Positions 52,241 to 61,715 of a stretch of DNA of 64,000 nucleotides are shown here, piece after piece. A model generated the notes under the pieces. The model had not been told where the DNA came from. It was given only the letters and a program-made list of their open reading frames with translations, and ran no database searches. Made by a program: the position numbers and the translations under genes. Positions within the stretch are counted from its first letter, which is position 1, and every line of letters begins with the position of its first letter. Source of the stretch: Bacteroides timonensis. Lineage in GTDB: Bacteria > Bacteroidota > Bacteroidia > Bacteroidales > Bacteroidaceae. The stretch lies in contig NZ_CBVI010000024.1 of NCBI RefSeq assembly GCF_000513195.1, positions 1 through 64,000 of the forward strand, read 5' to 3'.

Positions 52241-55200
52241 CTATCCTTCTTCCACCTGCATCGCCACAATCTCCTGCAAAACACCAACTGCCGTTTCCAC
52301 ATTCTTCACATCCTTCACCAGCATACTACGACGGGTATTCTGTTCGCGCAAATCGCAGCGACGGGTATACTTCATCATGTATGCAATAACTTTACCGAAT
52401 GCCTGACTCTGATAATAGGGGCTTTCCGGATTGGAAATAAAGAATAGCGACATACGTCCGCCTTTAAGAAAAACCTTTTCCGCACCAAGGCGGGCAGCAA
52501 GACGACGCAACGGCACAATACGCAGTAACTCTTCCGTTTCTGACAGAACAGGACCAAAACGGTCGATAAGCCGGTTACGGAAAGCCTCTACATCTTTATC
52601 CAATGTCAGACTATCCAACTCGCGGTAAAGTAACATACGCTCACTACTACCCGCGACGTATGTAGCGGGAAGCAACAGTTCCAGATCACTTTCGACCTGA
52701 CATTCATCAACAAATTGTTCGCCACTAATGACACCACCTTCGGCTTTCAACTCTTCAGCATAGAGATCGGCAAACTCATCAGTCTTCAATTCGTGAACAG
52801 CTTCCGTTAATATCTTCTGATAAGTTTCATAACCAAGATCGGCAATGAAACCACTTTGTTCTGCCCCCAACATATTGCCTGCACCACGAATATCGAGGTC
52901 CTGCATGGCAATATGAATTCCACTACCCAAATCGCTGAAGTTCTCAATAGCCTGCAAACGACGTCTCGCCTCGGGAGTCAAAGAAGACAGAGGAGGAGCC
53001 AGCAAATAACAGAAAGCCTTCTTATTGCTTCTTCCCACGCGGCCGCGCATCTGGTGAAGATCGCTTAAACCAAAGTTCTGTGCCTGATTGATAATAATGG
53101 TATTAGCATTTGGAATATCAATACCACTTTCTATAATGGTAGTAGCTATCAATACATCATAGTCATAATTGACAAAGCCAAAGATTATCTTTTCCAATTC
53201 TGTCGGTTCCATCTGCCCATGTCCGATAGCTATTCTGCAATCCGGAATGTGCCGCTCAATCATTGCTTTCAATTCGGGCAAATTGGAAATACGGTTATTC
53301 ACAAGGAACACCTGTCCGTTACGACTCATTTCAAAGTTGATGGCATCAGCAATCACTTCCTCGTTAAAGGTATGCACTTCAGTCTGAATAGGATAACGGT
53401 TGGGCGGAGGTGTTTGTATCACACTCAGGTCACGTGCCCCTATCAATGAGAATTGCAATGTGCGGGGAATAGGTGTAGCCGTCATAGTCAAGGTATCTAC
53501 ATTCACTTTCAGCTGGCGCAGTTTCTCTTTTACAGATACCCCGAATTTCTGCTCTTCATCAATAATCAGTAATCCCAAGTCCTTGAATTGTATATCTTTA
53601 CCTAAAATACGATGTGTACCGATCAGTATATTCACATCTCCGGCAGCCAAACCTTTTATAACTGCTTTTGCCTGCGCTGCCGTGCGGGCACGGCTTAAAT
53701 ACTCCACCTTGCAAGGCAAATCTTTCAAACGATCCTTGAACGTCTGAAAATGTTGGTAAGCCAGCACTGTCGTAGGTACCAGGACAGCCACCTGCTTATT
53801 ATCCGCCACCGCCTTAAAAGCTGCACGGACTGCCACTTCCGTTTTACCGAAACCAACGTCTCCACAAACCAAACGGTCCATCGGGCGATTACTTTCCATA
53901 TCTGCTTTTACATCCGCCGTAGCTTTACTCTGATCAGGTGTATCTTCATAGATAAACGATGCTTCCAACTCCCGCTGCAGGAAACTGTCCACACTAAACT
54001 GGAATCCTTTTTCCTCCCGACGCTGAGAATATAACCTGATAAGATCGCGTGCAATATCCTTAATCTTAGTTTTGGTGCGCTCTTTCAGTTTTTCCCAGGC
54101 ACCGGTACCTAACTTATTCAGGCGGGGAGCTTCACCATCCTTACCTTTATACTTAGATACTTTATGCAATGAATGAATGGAAACAAACACCACGTCTTCA
54201 TTCTGATAGACCAGTTTCATCACTTCTTGTGTCGTATCTCCGTTAGGAATACGCACCAGTCCTGAAAAACGCCCTACTCCATGATCGGTATGTACGACAT
54301 AATCTCCCGGAGTAAACTGGTTCAGCTCTTTCAAGCTTAGAGCCACCTTACCGCTACGCGCTTTGTCACTCTTCAGATTATATTTATGAAAACGGTCGAA
54401 TAACTGATGATCCGTAAAGATACAAAGCCGCAAGGCATTATCGGCAAACCCTTCATGCAACGTACGTTCCACGGCCGTAAATGCAATCTGATCCCCCCTG
54501 TCTTCAAAGATGGCACGGATACGGTCAGTTTGTTTCATGCTGTCGCTACAGATGTACAACGCATATCCCTTCTCCATATATTCTTTGAAACTCTCAGCTA
54601 CCATATCAAAATTCTTGCGGAAGATAGGCTGTGCAGACGTATCAAAAGTAATCGTAGCATCCGGTGTACCTGTCGGTTTATTACCAAATTCCATACGACG
54701 AAAATCCAATGCACGGAGTGTAAACTCGCTTCCGTCAATCAGCTTGCCATCTAAGGTTATACAGCCACTTTCTTCTGCTTCGCGGGCAGCAATTGCCTGT
54801 GGAGTAAGTGTTTCATCATGCACTGTTTGAATGCGCTCACGCAACCAAAGTAAATCACGCATTGCCAGTACGGTATCCGCCGACAGAAAATCCAGAAACG
54901 AAACCATGCCACTCGCACCACCCTGCTCCAGACTACGGCTCAAATCGGGGACAATTACAATGCTATCTTTCTTTTCCTTGGAAAGCTGTGTCTCCACCTC
55001 AAACGTGCGGATACTTTCCACTTCATCCCCGAAGAAGTCAATACGGTACGGAAACTCGGAAGAAAAAGAAAACACGTCGATAATGCTACCACGTACGGCA
55101 TATTGTCCCGGTTCATACACATAATCTACATACTCGAAGCCATAGCTACGCAATACTTCCATGATGAAGTTCGTATCCACATTCTCCCCCGAATGCAGTT

Positions 55201-55636
55201 TCAGGGTTTTATCCCCCAATTCTTTCCGGGAAACGACCTTTTCGGCCAATGCATCAGGATATGTCACCACACAAAGCCCTTCTTCACCTTTCTGCAAGCG
55301 ACTCAACACTTCAGTACGAAGTATTTCATTCGCAGCATCTTTCTGTCCGTATTTTATTGCCCTGCGAAATGAAGAAGGGAAAAACAAGACTTTATCTGTT
55401 CCCAGCACCTGCGTAAGGTCATGGTAGAAATATCCCGCCTCTTCCAGATCGCCCAGAATAAAAACAAAAGGAAATTCTCCACGCTGCACCAGCACGGACG
55501 AAAACAGTGAAGCAGCAGAAGCACATAGTCCGCCACAGAAAAGAGTGCGTACAGACGGATTCTTCAGTAAACCACTCATAGCTTCCACATTGGGATGGGC
55601 GGCATATCGTTGTTGTAGCTCGGTAATAGTCATCAT
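52241..55636 (-). CDS. mfd: Transcription-repair coupling factor
   Basis: An 1131-residue Mfd with all parts: a UvrB-homology module, the RNA-polymerase-interaction domain (QFTPGDYVVHTDHGVGRFSG near 430), the translocase motor with GDVGFGKTEVAVRAAF near 592 and DEEQKFG near 690, and the C-terminal TRG-like and D7 domains. It removes stalled RNA polymerase at DNA damage and recruits UvrA. It is convergent and tightly packed with the barrel gene (11 nt). The frame is intact. Confidence 0.95.
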   Translation of the reverse strand: MMTITELQQRYAAHPNVEAMSGLLKNPSVRTLFCGGLCASAASLFSSVLVQRGEFPFVFILGDLEEAGYFYHDLTQVLGTDKVLFFPSSFRRAIKYGQKDAANEILRTEVLSRLQKGEEGLCVVTYPDALAEKVVSRKELGDKTLKLHSGENVDTNFIMEVLRSYGFEYVDYVYEPGQYAVRGSIIDVFSFSSEFPYRIDFFGDEVESIRTFEVETQLSKEKKDSIVIVPDLSRSLEQGGASGMVSFLDFLSADTVLAMRDLLWLRERIQTVHDETLTPQAIAAREAEESGCITLDGKLIDGSEFTLRALDFRRMEFGNKPTGTPDATITFDTSAQPIFRKNFDMVAESFKEYMEKGYALYICSDSMKQTDRIRAIFEDRGDQIAFTAVERTLHEGFADNALRLCIFTDHQLFDRFHKYNLKSDKARSGKVALSLKELNQFTPGDYVVHTDHGVGRFSGLVRIPNGDTTQEVMKLVYQNEDVVFVSIHSLHKVSKYKGKDGEAPRLNKLGTGAWEKLKERTKTKIKDIARDLIRLYSQRREEKGFQFSVDSFLQRELEASFIYEDTPDQSKATADVKADMESNRPMDRLVCGDVGFGKTEVAVRAAFKAVADNKQVAVLVPTTVLAYQHFQTFKDRLKDLPCKVEYLSRARTAAQAKAVIKGLAAGDVNILIGTHRILGKDIQFKDLGLLIIDEEQKFGVSVKEKLRQLKVNVDTLTMTATPIPRTLQFSLIGARDLSVIQTPPPNRYPIQTEVHTFNEEVIADAINFEMSRNGQVFLVNNRISNLPELKAMIERHIPDCRIAIGHGQMEPTELEKIIFGFVNYDYDVLIATTIIESGIDIPNANTIIINQAQNFGLSDLHQMRGRVGRSNKKAFCYLLAPPLSSLTPEARRRLQAIENFSDLGSGIHIAMQDLDIRGAGNMLGAEQSGFIADLGYETYQKILTEAVHELKTDEFADLYAEELKAEGGVISGEQFVDECQVESDLELLLPATYVAGSSERMLLYRELDSLTLDKDVEAFRNRLIDRFGPVLSETEELLRIVPLRRLAARLGAEKVFLKGGRMSLFFISNPESPYYQSQAFGKVIAYMMKYTRRCDLREQNTRRSMLVKDVKNVETAVGVLQEIVAMQVEEG

Positions 55637-55644
55637 AACGGGCG

Positions 55645-55702
55645 CAAAATTACTAAATAATCCTTAGTTTTATTCGTATGTGGTAGAAAACACTTAACTT
55701 TG
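55645..55702. promoter_or_regulatory. Divergent -7 elements for mfd and the sugar synthase
   Basis: On the minus strand TAATTTTG (55652-55645) lies 9 nt from the mfd start. On the plus strand TAACTTTG (55695-55702) lies 23 nt before the ATG at 55726. Both fit TAnnTTTG; neither has a clear TTG at 20 nt. Confidence 0.5.
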
Positions 55703-55725
55703 TTCCCAATTTAGAACCTCCTTTT

Positions 55726-56484
55726 ATGAATATGCAGACATCGGACAGCATCGTTATCATTCCTACATACAACGAACGGGAAAACATCGAGAACATCATC
55801 CGTGCCGTTTTCGCCCTGGAAAAAGTATTCCATATCCTGATTATAGAAGATGGCTCGCCTGATGGCACTGCCAACATAGTCAAGACCCTTCAGCAAGAGT
55901 TCCCCGAACGTTTGTTCATGATAGAACGCAAAGGCAAACTGGGACTGGGTACTGCCTATATCGCAGGCTTCAAATGGGCGCTGGAACATAATTATGAATA
56001 CATCTTCGAAATGGATGCCGATTTCAGCCACAACCCTGCCGACCTGCCACGCCTGTACAAAGCCTGCGCCGAAGAAGGTGCCGATGTCTCTATCGGTTCA
56101 CGCTACGTCAGTGGCGTCAATGTAGTGAATTGGCCTATGGGACGGGTATTGATGTCCTACTTTGCCTCCAAGTATGTACGCCTCATCACCGGACTGCCGA
56201 TACATGATACGACCGCCGGCTTTAAGTGCTACCGTCGTGAGGTATTGCAGACAATCGACCTGGATGGTATCCGCTTCAAAGGTTATGCCTTCCAGATTGA
56301 AATGAAATTCACTGCTTACAAATGCGGTTTCAAGATTGTGGAAGTACCGGTTATCTTTATCAACCGGGAACTGGGTACCTCGAAAATGAACAGCAGTATC
56401 TTTGGAGAGGCCGTTTTCGGTGTTATCAAACTGAAAATGCATAGTTGGTTCCATAAATACCCGCAAGCAGTAAAAAACAATTAG
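55726..56484 (+). CDS. Polyprenol-phosphate mannose synthase-like GT2 glycosyltransferase
   Basis: A 252-residue GT-A enzyme of family 2. IPTYNERENIENII near residue 11, IIEDGSPDGTANI near 40 and EMDADFSHNPADLP near 91 are the donor-binding and DxD-like motifs. KCYRRE and GYAFQIEMK follow. This set is typical of dolichyl/undecaprenyl-phosphate mannose synthases. It transfers mannose (or a related sugar) from a nucleotide donor to a polyprenyl phosphate at the inner membrane. The C-terminal membrane helices of the longer form are absent. It leads a pyrC operon; the link may be only transcriptional. Confidence 0.88.
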   Translation: MNMQTSDSIVIIPTYNERENIENIIRAVFALEKVFHILIIEDGSPDGTANIVKTLQQEFPERLFMIERKGKLGLGTAYIAGFKWALEHNYEYIFEMDADFSHNPADLPRLYKACAEEGADVSIGSRYVSGVNVVNWPMGRVLMSYFASKYVRLITGLPIHDTTAGFKCYRREVLQTIDLDGIRFKGYAFQIEMKFTAYKCGFKIVEVPVIFINRELGTSKMNSSIFGEAVFGVIKLKMHSWFHKYPQAVKNN

Positions 56485-56510
56485 TGATTAATGATAAATG
56501 ATTAGTGAAG

Positions 56511-57866
56511 ATGAAAAGAACACTGATACATAACGCAACAATAGTGAACGAGGGACGCTCTGTACAAGGTTCCGTAGTGATTGAAGGAGACCGGATTGCC
56601 GAAATACTTACCTATGGGAAAAAGCTCTCTGTCCCTTGTGATGAAACCATAGACGCTACCGGCTGTTGCCTGTTGCCGGGTGTTATCGACGACCATGTAC
56701 ACTTCCGCGATCCGGGATTAACCCACAAAGCGGATATTTTCACCGAAAGTCGTGCAGCCGCCGCAGGTGGTGTCACTTCCATCATGGATATGCCGAACAC
56801 CAACCCTCTGACTACCACCCTTAGTGCGCTCGAACAAAAGTTTGATTTACTGAATGAGAAGTGTATCGTTAACCACTCCTGCTACTTCGGAGCCACTAAT
56901 AATAACTATACGGAATTCAACCAGCTGGACAAACATCGTGTATGCGGCATCAAACTTTTCATGGGTTCCAGTACCGGAAATATGCTGGTAGACAAAACAA
57001 ACAGTCTGCTCAATATATTCAATGGAACAGATATGCTGATTGCTACCCATTGCGAAAGCCAGGAAATCATCAAAAAAAACACTGAATACTATAAGAAAAT
57101 GTTCAGTGATGCACCGGAAGTTCCTATCAGCAAGCATCCTAACATACGTTCTTCAGCCGCCTGCTACGCCTCAACAGAACTTGCGGTACGCATGGCAAGC
57201 TTAGCGGGTGCACGTCTGCACGTGCTTCATGTCTCTACAGCCAAAGAACTGCAATTTTTCAGTGATATACCGCTGGAAGAAAAGCATATTACAGCCGAAG
57301 CCTGTGTCGCACACCTGTTATACCGCCAACAGGACTATAAAGAACTGGGAACACGCATCAAATGTAATCCTTCCATAAAAAAACAAGCTGATCGTGATGC
57401 TTTACGGAATGCCGTCAATACCGGAGTGATTGATGTGATTGCTACCGATCATGCGCCCCACCTGCTCAGCGAAAAAGAAGGTGGCGCACTGAAAGCCATG
57501 TCGGGTATGCCCATGATTCAATTCTCTCTGGTCAGCATGCTCGAACTGGCAGAAAAAGGAATTTTCTCTATTGAAACCATTGTAGAAAAAATGTGCCATG
57601 CTCCTGCCCAGATATATGGTATCTGTGATCGCGGTTATGTCCGCGAAGGCTATAAGGCTGACCTTGTACTTGTCAGCCACGGAGACCGTTGGGAAGTCAA
57701 CTCTGAGAATATTCTCAGCAAGTGCGGATGGAGCCCGCTTGAAGGTAATTCTTTCCGCTGGAAAGTAGAAAAAACATTTGCTAACGGACACCTGATATAC
57801 AGTGACGGACAAGTAGATGATACTTACCGTGGCGAAGAGTTGAGATTCGATTACAAAGATAAATGA
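56511..57866 (+). CDS. pyrC: Dihydroorotase, class I
   Basis: A 451-residue amidohydrolase with the metal motif DDHVHFRDPGLTHK near residue 62, LFMGSSTGN with the carbamylated-Lys region near 150, later His residues (THCES, LHVLHVST) and the catalytic ATDHAPH near 310. It converts carbamoyl-aspartate to dihydroorotate in pyrimidine synthesis. The ATG at 56511 is preferred to the GTG two codons upstream. Its TGA overlaps the start of the next gene (57863), so translation is coupled. Confidence 0.92.
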   Translation: MKRTLIHNATIVNEGRSVQGSVVIEGDRIAEILTYGKKLSVPCDETIDATGCCLLPGVIDDHVHFRDPGLTHKADIFTESRAAAAGGVTSIMDMPNTNPLTTTLSALEQKFDLLNEKCIVNHSCYFGATNNNYTEFNQLDKHRVCGIKLFMGSSTGNMLVDKTNSLLNIFNGTDMLIATHCESQEIIKKNTEYYKKMFSDAPEVPISKHPNIRSSAACYASTELAVRMASLAGARLHVLHVSTAKELQFFSDIPLEEKHITAEACVAHLLYRQQDYKELGTRIKCNPSIKKQADRDALRNAVNTGVIDVIATDHAPHLLSEKEGGALKAMSGMPMIQFSLVSMLELAEKGIFSIETIVEKMCHAPAQIYGICDRGYVREGYKADLVLVSHGDRWEVNSENILSKCGWSPLEGNSFRWKVEKTFANGHLIYSDGQVDDTYRGEELRFDYKDK

Positions 57867-58768
57867 TGAACAGCCCTGCGGATAAAGTGTTGACGTACGC
57901 CATCCATGACGTTACTCCATACATCAATTGGATATACTTCTTTCATGCATGGGGATTTCAGCCTCGCTTCGCCGCCATTGCGGATATCCACGGCTGCGAT
58001 GCTTGCCGTGCTTCCTGGCTTACGACTTTTTCTGAGGATGATCGTGCCAAAGCTGCCGAGGCAATGCAGCTACTCAAAGAAGCTAACCTGATGCTTAACC
58101 AGCTGGATGAGACTTATCATGTACACACCATTTTCCGTCTTTGCAAGGCTAATGCCGATGGGGATAATTTACTGTTGGACGGCACACGCTTTCCTTTACT
58201 CCGCCAACAGATCCCCCATCCGGATGGCAGTCCTTTTCTCTGCCTCAGCGATTTTGTTCGTCCCCTTGCTTCCGGTACACCTGATACGGTAGGTATTTTT
58301 GCAGCTTCCTGTGACGGAGAAGTTGAACTTCTCTATGAGGATGATCCCTACAAACGTATGTTGGTACAGACACTTGCCGACCGACTTGCCGAAGCCGCCA
58401 CCGAAAAGATGCATGAATACGTGCGTAAAGTTGCCTGGGGGTACGCAAAGGACGAAAACCTTTCCATCCCCGAGTTGTTAAAGGAAAAATTCCAAGGCAT
58501 ACGTCCTGCCGTCGGTTACCCTTCTCTGCCCGATCAGTCTGTCAACTTTCTGTTGAATGAATTACTTCATATGCAGCAAATAGGCATTACGCTAACAGAA
58601 AACGGCGCTATGCGTCCACACGCCACTGTTTGCGGATTAATGCTGGCTCACCCTGCCGCACGATATTTTGCAGTAGGCAAGATTGGAAATGACCAATTGG
58701 AAGATTATGCACGACGCAGAGGAATGCCAATTAATGAAGTAAGAAAGTTTTTGGCGGCCAATCTCTAA
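57863..58768 (+). CDS. Stand-alone MetH reactivation (AdoMet-binding) domain protein
   Basis: A 301-residue protein that matches the C-terminal AdoMet-binding domain of cobalamin-dependent methionine synthase. YINWIYFFHAWG near residue 20 is the domain start, and GIRPAVGYPSLPDQS near 212 contains the R-x-x-x-GY AdoMet contact. MLAHPAARYFAVGKI follows. In MetH this domain reactivates oxidised cob(II)alamin. Here it is a separate protein coupled to pyrC, presumably acting in trans on a shorter MetH elsewhere. ATGs at 57863 and 57866 are both possible starts. Confidence 0.85.
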   Translation: MMNSPADKVLTYAIHDVTPYINWIYFFHAWGFQPRFAAIADIHGCDACRASWLTTFSEDDRAKAAEAMQLLKEANLMLNQLDETYHVHTIFRLCKANADGDNLLLDGTRFPLLRQQIPHPDGSPFLCLSDFVRPLASGTPDTVGIFAASCDGEVELLYEDDPYKRMLVQTLADRLAEAATEKMHEYVRKVAWGYAKDENLSIPELLKEKFQGIRPAVGYPSLPDQSVNFLLNELLHMQQIGITLTENGAMRPHATVCGLMLAHPAARYFAVGKIGNDQLEDYARRRGMPINEVRKFLAANL

Positions 58769-58820
58769 CTTTCTCCCTATTAAAAAGAATAACATCAGCT
58801 TATAGTTGCGTTATTATATG

Positions 58821-58898
58821 CTTGCGGCTGCGTCAGCTCACACTTATACAAGTGTAAGACAACGCAGCCGCAAGTGTAAGCTGATGCAACCGCAAGTG
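58821..58898. repeat. Palindromic intergenic repeat, copy 2
   Basis: CTTGCGGCTGCGT at 58821-58833 pairs perfectly with 58862-58874. The loop contains a nested palindrome (CACTT-ATAC-AAGTG, 58841-58854), and a third related arm is at 58885-58898. The words match the element at 2682-2759. It lies between convergent genes. Confidence 0.8.
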
Positions 58899-58904
58899 TT
58901 CTAT

Positions 58905-59750
58905 TCAGAATTTATATCCTATTTCAAACTCCAGATTCGTAAATCCTTCACTCCTACGCCATGAAGTCCAACCTGTACGTCCGGTCAGTCCGAATGTGAA
59001 ATGGCGTCCTTCTACCCCCATACTATAAGCTGCTCCACCGGTGAAGCGTTTACCAAAAGCTTCAGATTCTTCTGTTTCGTATGTATACTGAGAGCCATAG
59101 CCATCCGGGTTAGGACTCTGAAGTTGTCTCACATCACGAATATCTCCATTAATACCGCAATCTACATAAGGGCCGGCAGCAATTACCCAGTTCATCGAGG
59201 AGCTTAAACGGAACTTATAAGCAAACAGCAAAGGAATTTCCAGATATGTCAATTTATAATTGGTAGTTTCATTACTATAATACCATGTGTTGCCCTCCAT
59301 TTCACGGTGCGCAATGTAAGCTGCCGGCTGGAAAGACCAATGCTTGGCCATTTTAATGTCTACACCTCCCCCGACATGAAAAGACACTTTATCCTTCGTC
59401 TCGTCAGCACCCAAAAAGCGACTAACACCTACACCTGCCTTCACAAACCAGGAAAAACGCTTATCTATAACCAACCGTCCCATCGAAATCTTCATAGGTG
59501 TGTTAACGGTGATGTCTTTCCGACCTTTCTCCACCTGAATAGAATCAAGGTACAACGGTACATCTTCAATGAAAAAATTACCATCCTTATCAGAAGTAGC
59601 ACTCAAATTTGTGCCTTTTACGGTTACTTTGGCATTCTTCACCGGATAATGATCCTTATCAATAAGTCTGCCTTTCAGTTTTTGTCCCTGCGCCATAGAT
59701 GCTCCTGATATGCAGAGGCCTATAATTGCTAATATAATTATTCGTTTCAT
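58905..59750 (-). CDS. Outer-membrane barrel with CarboxypepD_reg-like plug
   Basis: A 281-residue protein with a signal peptide (IILAIIGLCISGASMA, cut near 20). A carboxypeptidase-regulatory-like beta domain (GQKLKGRLIDKDHYPVKNA, residues 22-90) is followed by a PorT-like barrel ending LEFEIGYKF. It is a paralogue of the next gene upstream, with the same two-domain plan but modest identity. Third gene of a three-gene operon with a lipoprotein. Likely an outer-membrane or surface component; no function is known. Confidence 0.8.
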   Translation of the reverse strand: MKRIIILAIIGLCISGASMAQGQKLKGRLIDKDHYPVKNAKVTVKGTNLSATSDKDGNFFIEDVPLYLDSIQVEKGRKDITVNTPMKISMGRLVIDKRFSWFVKAGVGVSRFLGADETKDKVSFHVGGGVDIKMAKHWSFQPAAYIAHREMEGNTWYYSNETTNYKLTYLEIPLLFAYKFRLSSSMNWVIAAGPYVDCGINGDIRDVRQLQSPNPDGYGSQYTYETEESEAFGKRFTGGAAYSMGVEGRHFTFGLTGRTGWTSWRRSEGFTNLEFEIGYKF

Positions 59751-59794
59751 TATATAATAGTATTCTTTATAAATTCAACATTTGATAAGTAGGA

Positions 59795-60664
59795 TTAGAA
59801 ACGGTATGAAACACTGGCACCCAGCACAAAGTTATGTTCCTTCACATCTCCCAGTCCTTCATCCTCCGCAATAATTCCCATATTCTTACCGGAAACGTTT
59901 ATCATAAGCTTCTTATATTCCACACCTATGCCATAAGTCATACCGAACCCGAGCGGATGCAGCAATGCATGCTTATAATTTCCCCAGCTACTCTCATAAT
60001 TTTTACTATAAATGTCATATTCAGCATCCTCCTTACCCGTTTCTGAAACTTTTACTTTACCGCTAAGTCCCCATGAAAATACCGGGCCGAAAGAAAGTAC
60101 CAAACTCATATTACGAGCCAGGTCATAACGTACCAGAAAATTCAACGGTACATCCAGCATCAACGGATTCCAGGTTTCCTTATAAGAGTATGATCCTTCC
60201 GTGAAATTATATTCCGCACCCCGACTGGCCAGTTGCACCATCGGACGAAATGCCCAACGCTTAGACATACGCACTTCCATACCTACACCAAAGTGATAAC
60301 CGTTTTTGCTATCAGAGCCCTCTGCCGTATAACGGCTCCAGTCCATTCCGGCTTCCACTACCAGCGAAAGACGCTTCGGGCGGGCAGCCATCATTATCGG
60401 CCGGTCAATCTTTGCATCGGTAGTCTCCATACCGATTGACTCTACGATCACTTTCTTAGTATCAACAGGTACATCCCGCAACAGGAATTTACCGTCGATA
60501 TCGGTTATTGAACTGATGTCGGTACCTTCTGCGGTGACCAAAGCACCTACTATCGGTTCGTTTCTCTTGTCAGTTACCACACCTTTTATATCGTGCGTCT
60601 GCTGTGCCATGAGGGTTGTCAGTCCGGCAATCGCCATGAGCATGGTTATAATCAGTTTTTTCAT
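59795..60664 (-). CDS. Outer-membrane barrel with CarboxypepD_reg-like plug (paralogue)
   Basis: A 289-residue secreted protein with a signal peptide (LIITMLMAIAGLTTLMA). A CarboxypepD_reg-like domain (THDIKGVVTDKRNEPIVGALV) is followed by a beta barrel ending VLGASVSYRF. The C-terminal aromatic residue suits outer-membrane insertion. It starts 5 nt after the lipoprotein stop. The pair with 58905 arose by old tandem duplication. No ligand can be proposed. Confidence 0.8.
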   Translation of the reverse strand: MKKLIITMLMAIAGLTTLMAQQTHDIKGVVTDKRNEPIVGALVTAEGTDISSITDIDGKFLLRDVPVDTKKVIVESIGMETTDAKIDRPIMMAARPKRLSLVVEAGMDWSRYTAEGSDSKNGYHFGVGMEVRMSKRWAFRPMVQLASRGAEYNFTEGSYSYKETWNPLMLDVPLNFLVRYDLARNMSLVLSFGPVFSWGLSGKVKVSETGKEDAEYDIYSKNYESSWGNYKHALLHPLGFGMTYGIGVEYKKLMINVSGKNMGIIAEDEGLGDVKEHNFVLGASVSYRF

Positions 60665-60669
60665 CTTTC

Positions 60670-61494
60670 TTATCTTGAGTATTGAATCCGTTGAACATAT
60701 CCGTAGATCGTATCATTATCTTTCGTTACTACAAAAGGACGCATATAATAAGCCTTCTGCAGAAGAGGGCCAATAAAATGCATGCCATCAGCCGACTCAG
60801 AAACATACGTTTTATCAGCAATGGTAGGGAGTTGATTTACATCGGAATAGCAAACCCCAACCTCTTTAAATCTTCCTTCAAATCCATCCACCCCAAAGTA
60901 AACTGATACTTCATTCTCATTAGCATATCCTAAATCTGCATAAGGAAGGTATTTCGTAGGAATCGTAAAGGACTTAAGATCATCCAAAGTAGCTTGCCTG
61001 CTATCTTGCTGCAAACAGTCATGAAGGATACCGGGACCACTACCCCAACTGTTACTATAAGCAACCGCACGATAATAATAGGTACCGGCCTGCCAATCAG
61101 AATGATCAAAATACCAAATAGCTGTAGTACTTTGCCAACCATAATAATACTCGGGATAGACACTATATACATTGTTATAATCGAAGCTATATGACAACAA
61201 AGCCTTATCCGTCAAATTGTCTTTGTCAGGAGATATAAAGTATTCAATATGCCCGAATGACTGATAAGGAGAATCCAGCACTATATCAGCTGAAAACACA
61301 TACACCCTATTGCGGTAATTAAGATGCATACCATGGGTAGATTCTAAATTTTCCAGTTCGGTATATGAAAAATCCACCACCTCCTTTACTTCACTCTTAA
61401 CCTCAGAGGGCGGAAACTCCGGGCTATCAATATCACCACATGCCGACAAACCCAGCAGCATTGCACAACACACTCCAATAAAATATTTCATCAT
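60670..61494 (-). CDS. Surface lipoprotein of unknown function
   Basis: A 274-residue protein with a lipoprotein signal (GVCCAMLLGLSACGDID; lipidated Cys near 19) and two acidic beta-rich modules reminiscent of FN3-like folds (YSFDYNNVYSVYPEYYYG, TYYYRAVAYS). The acidic residues after the Cys suggest surface export in Bacteroides. First gene of the operon with the two barrel proteins, driven by a consensus promoter, and divergent from the ECF sigma gene. I do not recognise a specific family. Confidence 0.75.
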   Translation of the reverse strand: MMKYFIGVCCAMLLGLSACGDIDSPEFPPSEVKSEVKEVVDFSYTELENLESTHGMHLNYRNRVYVFSADIVLDSPYQSFGHIEYFISPDKDNLTDKALLSYSFDYNNVYSVYPEYYYGWQSTTAIWYFDHSDWQAGTYYYRAVAYSNSWGSGPGILHDCLQQDSRQATLDDLKSFTIPTKYLPYADLGYANENEVSVYFGVDGFEGRFKEVGVCYSDVNQLPTIADKTYVSESADGMHFIGPLLQKAYYMRPFVVTKDNDTIYGYVQRIQYSR

Positions 61495-61527
61495 CGTTCT
61501 CTTATATTGTTGTTAATAGTATCCTTG

Positions 61528-61559
61528 CAAAGATAATGTACTCTTTTATAATTATCAAA
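61528..61559 (-). promoter_or_regulatory. Promoter of the lipoprotein/barrel operon
   Basis: On the minus strand TTTG (61559-61556) and TATCTTTG (61535-61528) are 20 nt apart, an exact Bacteroides promoter. The leader to the start codon is about 30 nt. Confidence 0.82.
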
Positions 61560-61664
61560 CTCTTTTTTTATAATATTTAGCCAAAAAAGCAATTTCAACA
61601 GCCAAATAGCCTAAAAGGAATACTAAATGATTAAAATCTAATCACACCCTTGTGATTTTCTAAT

Positions 61665-61672
61665 TACCTTTG
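61665..61672 (+). promoter_or_regulatory. Putative -7 element of the ECF sigma operon
   Basis: TACCTTTG matches TAnnTTTG, 43 nt before the ATG at 61716. A TTG at 61650 is too close to be a standard -33 element. Confidence 0.5.
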
Positions 61673-61715
61673 CGACTAACAGAGCAAAAGCAATTCAAGA
61701 AGCAAGAAACAGACG

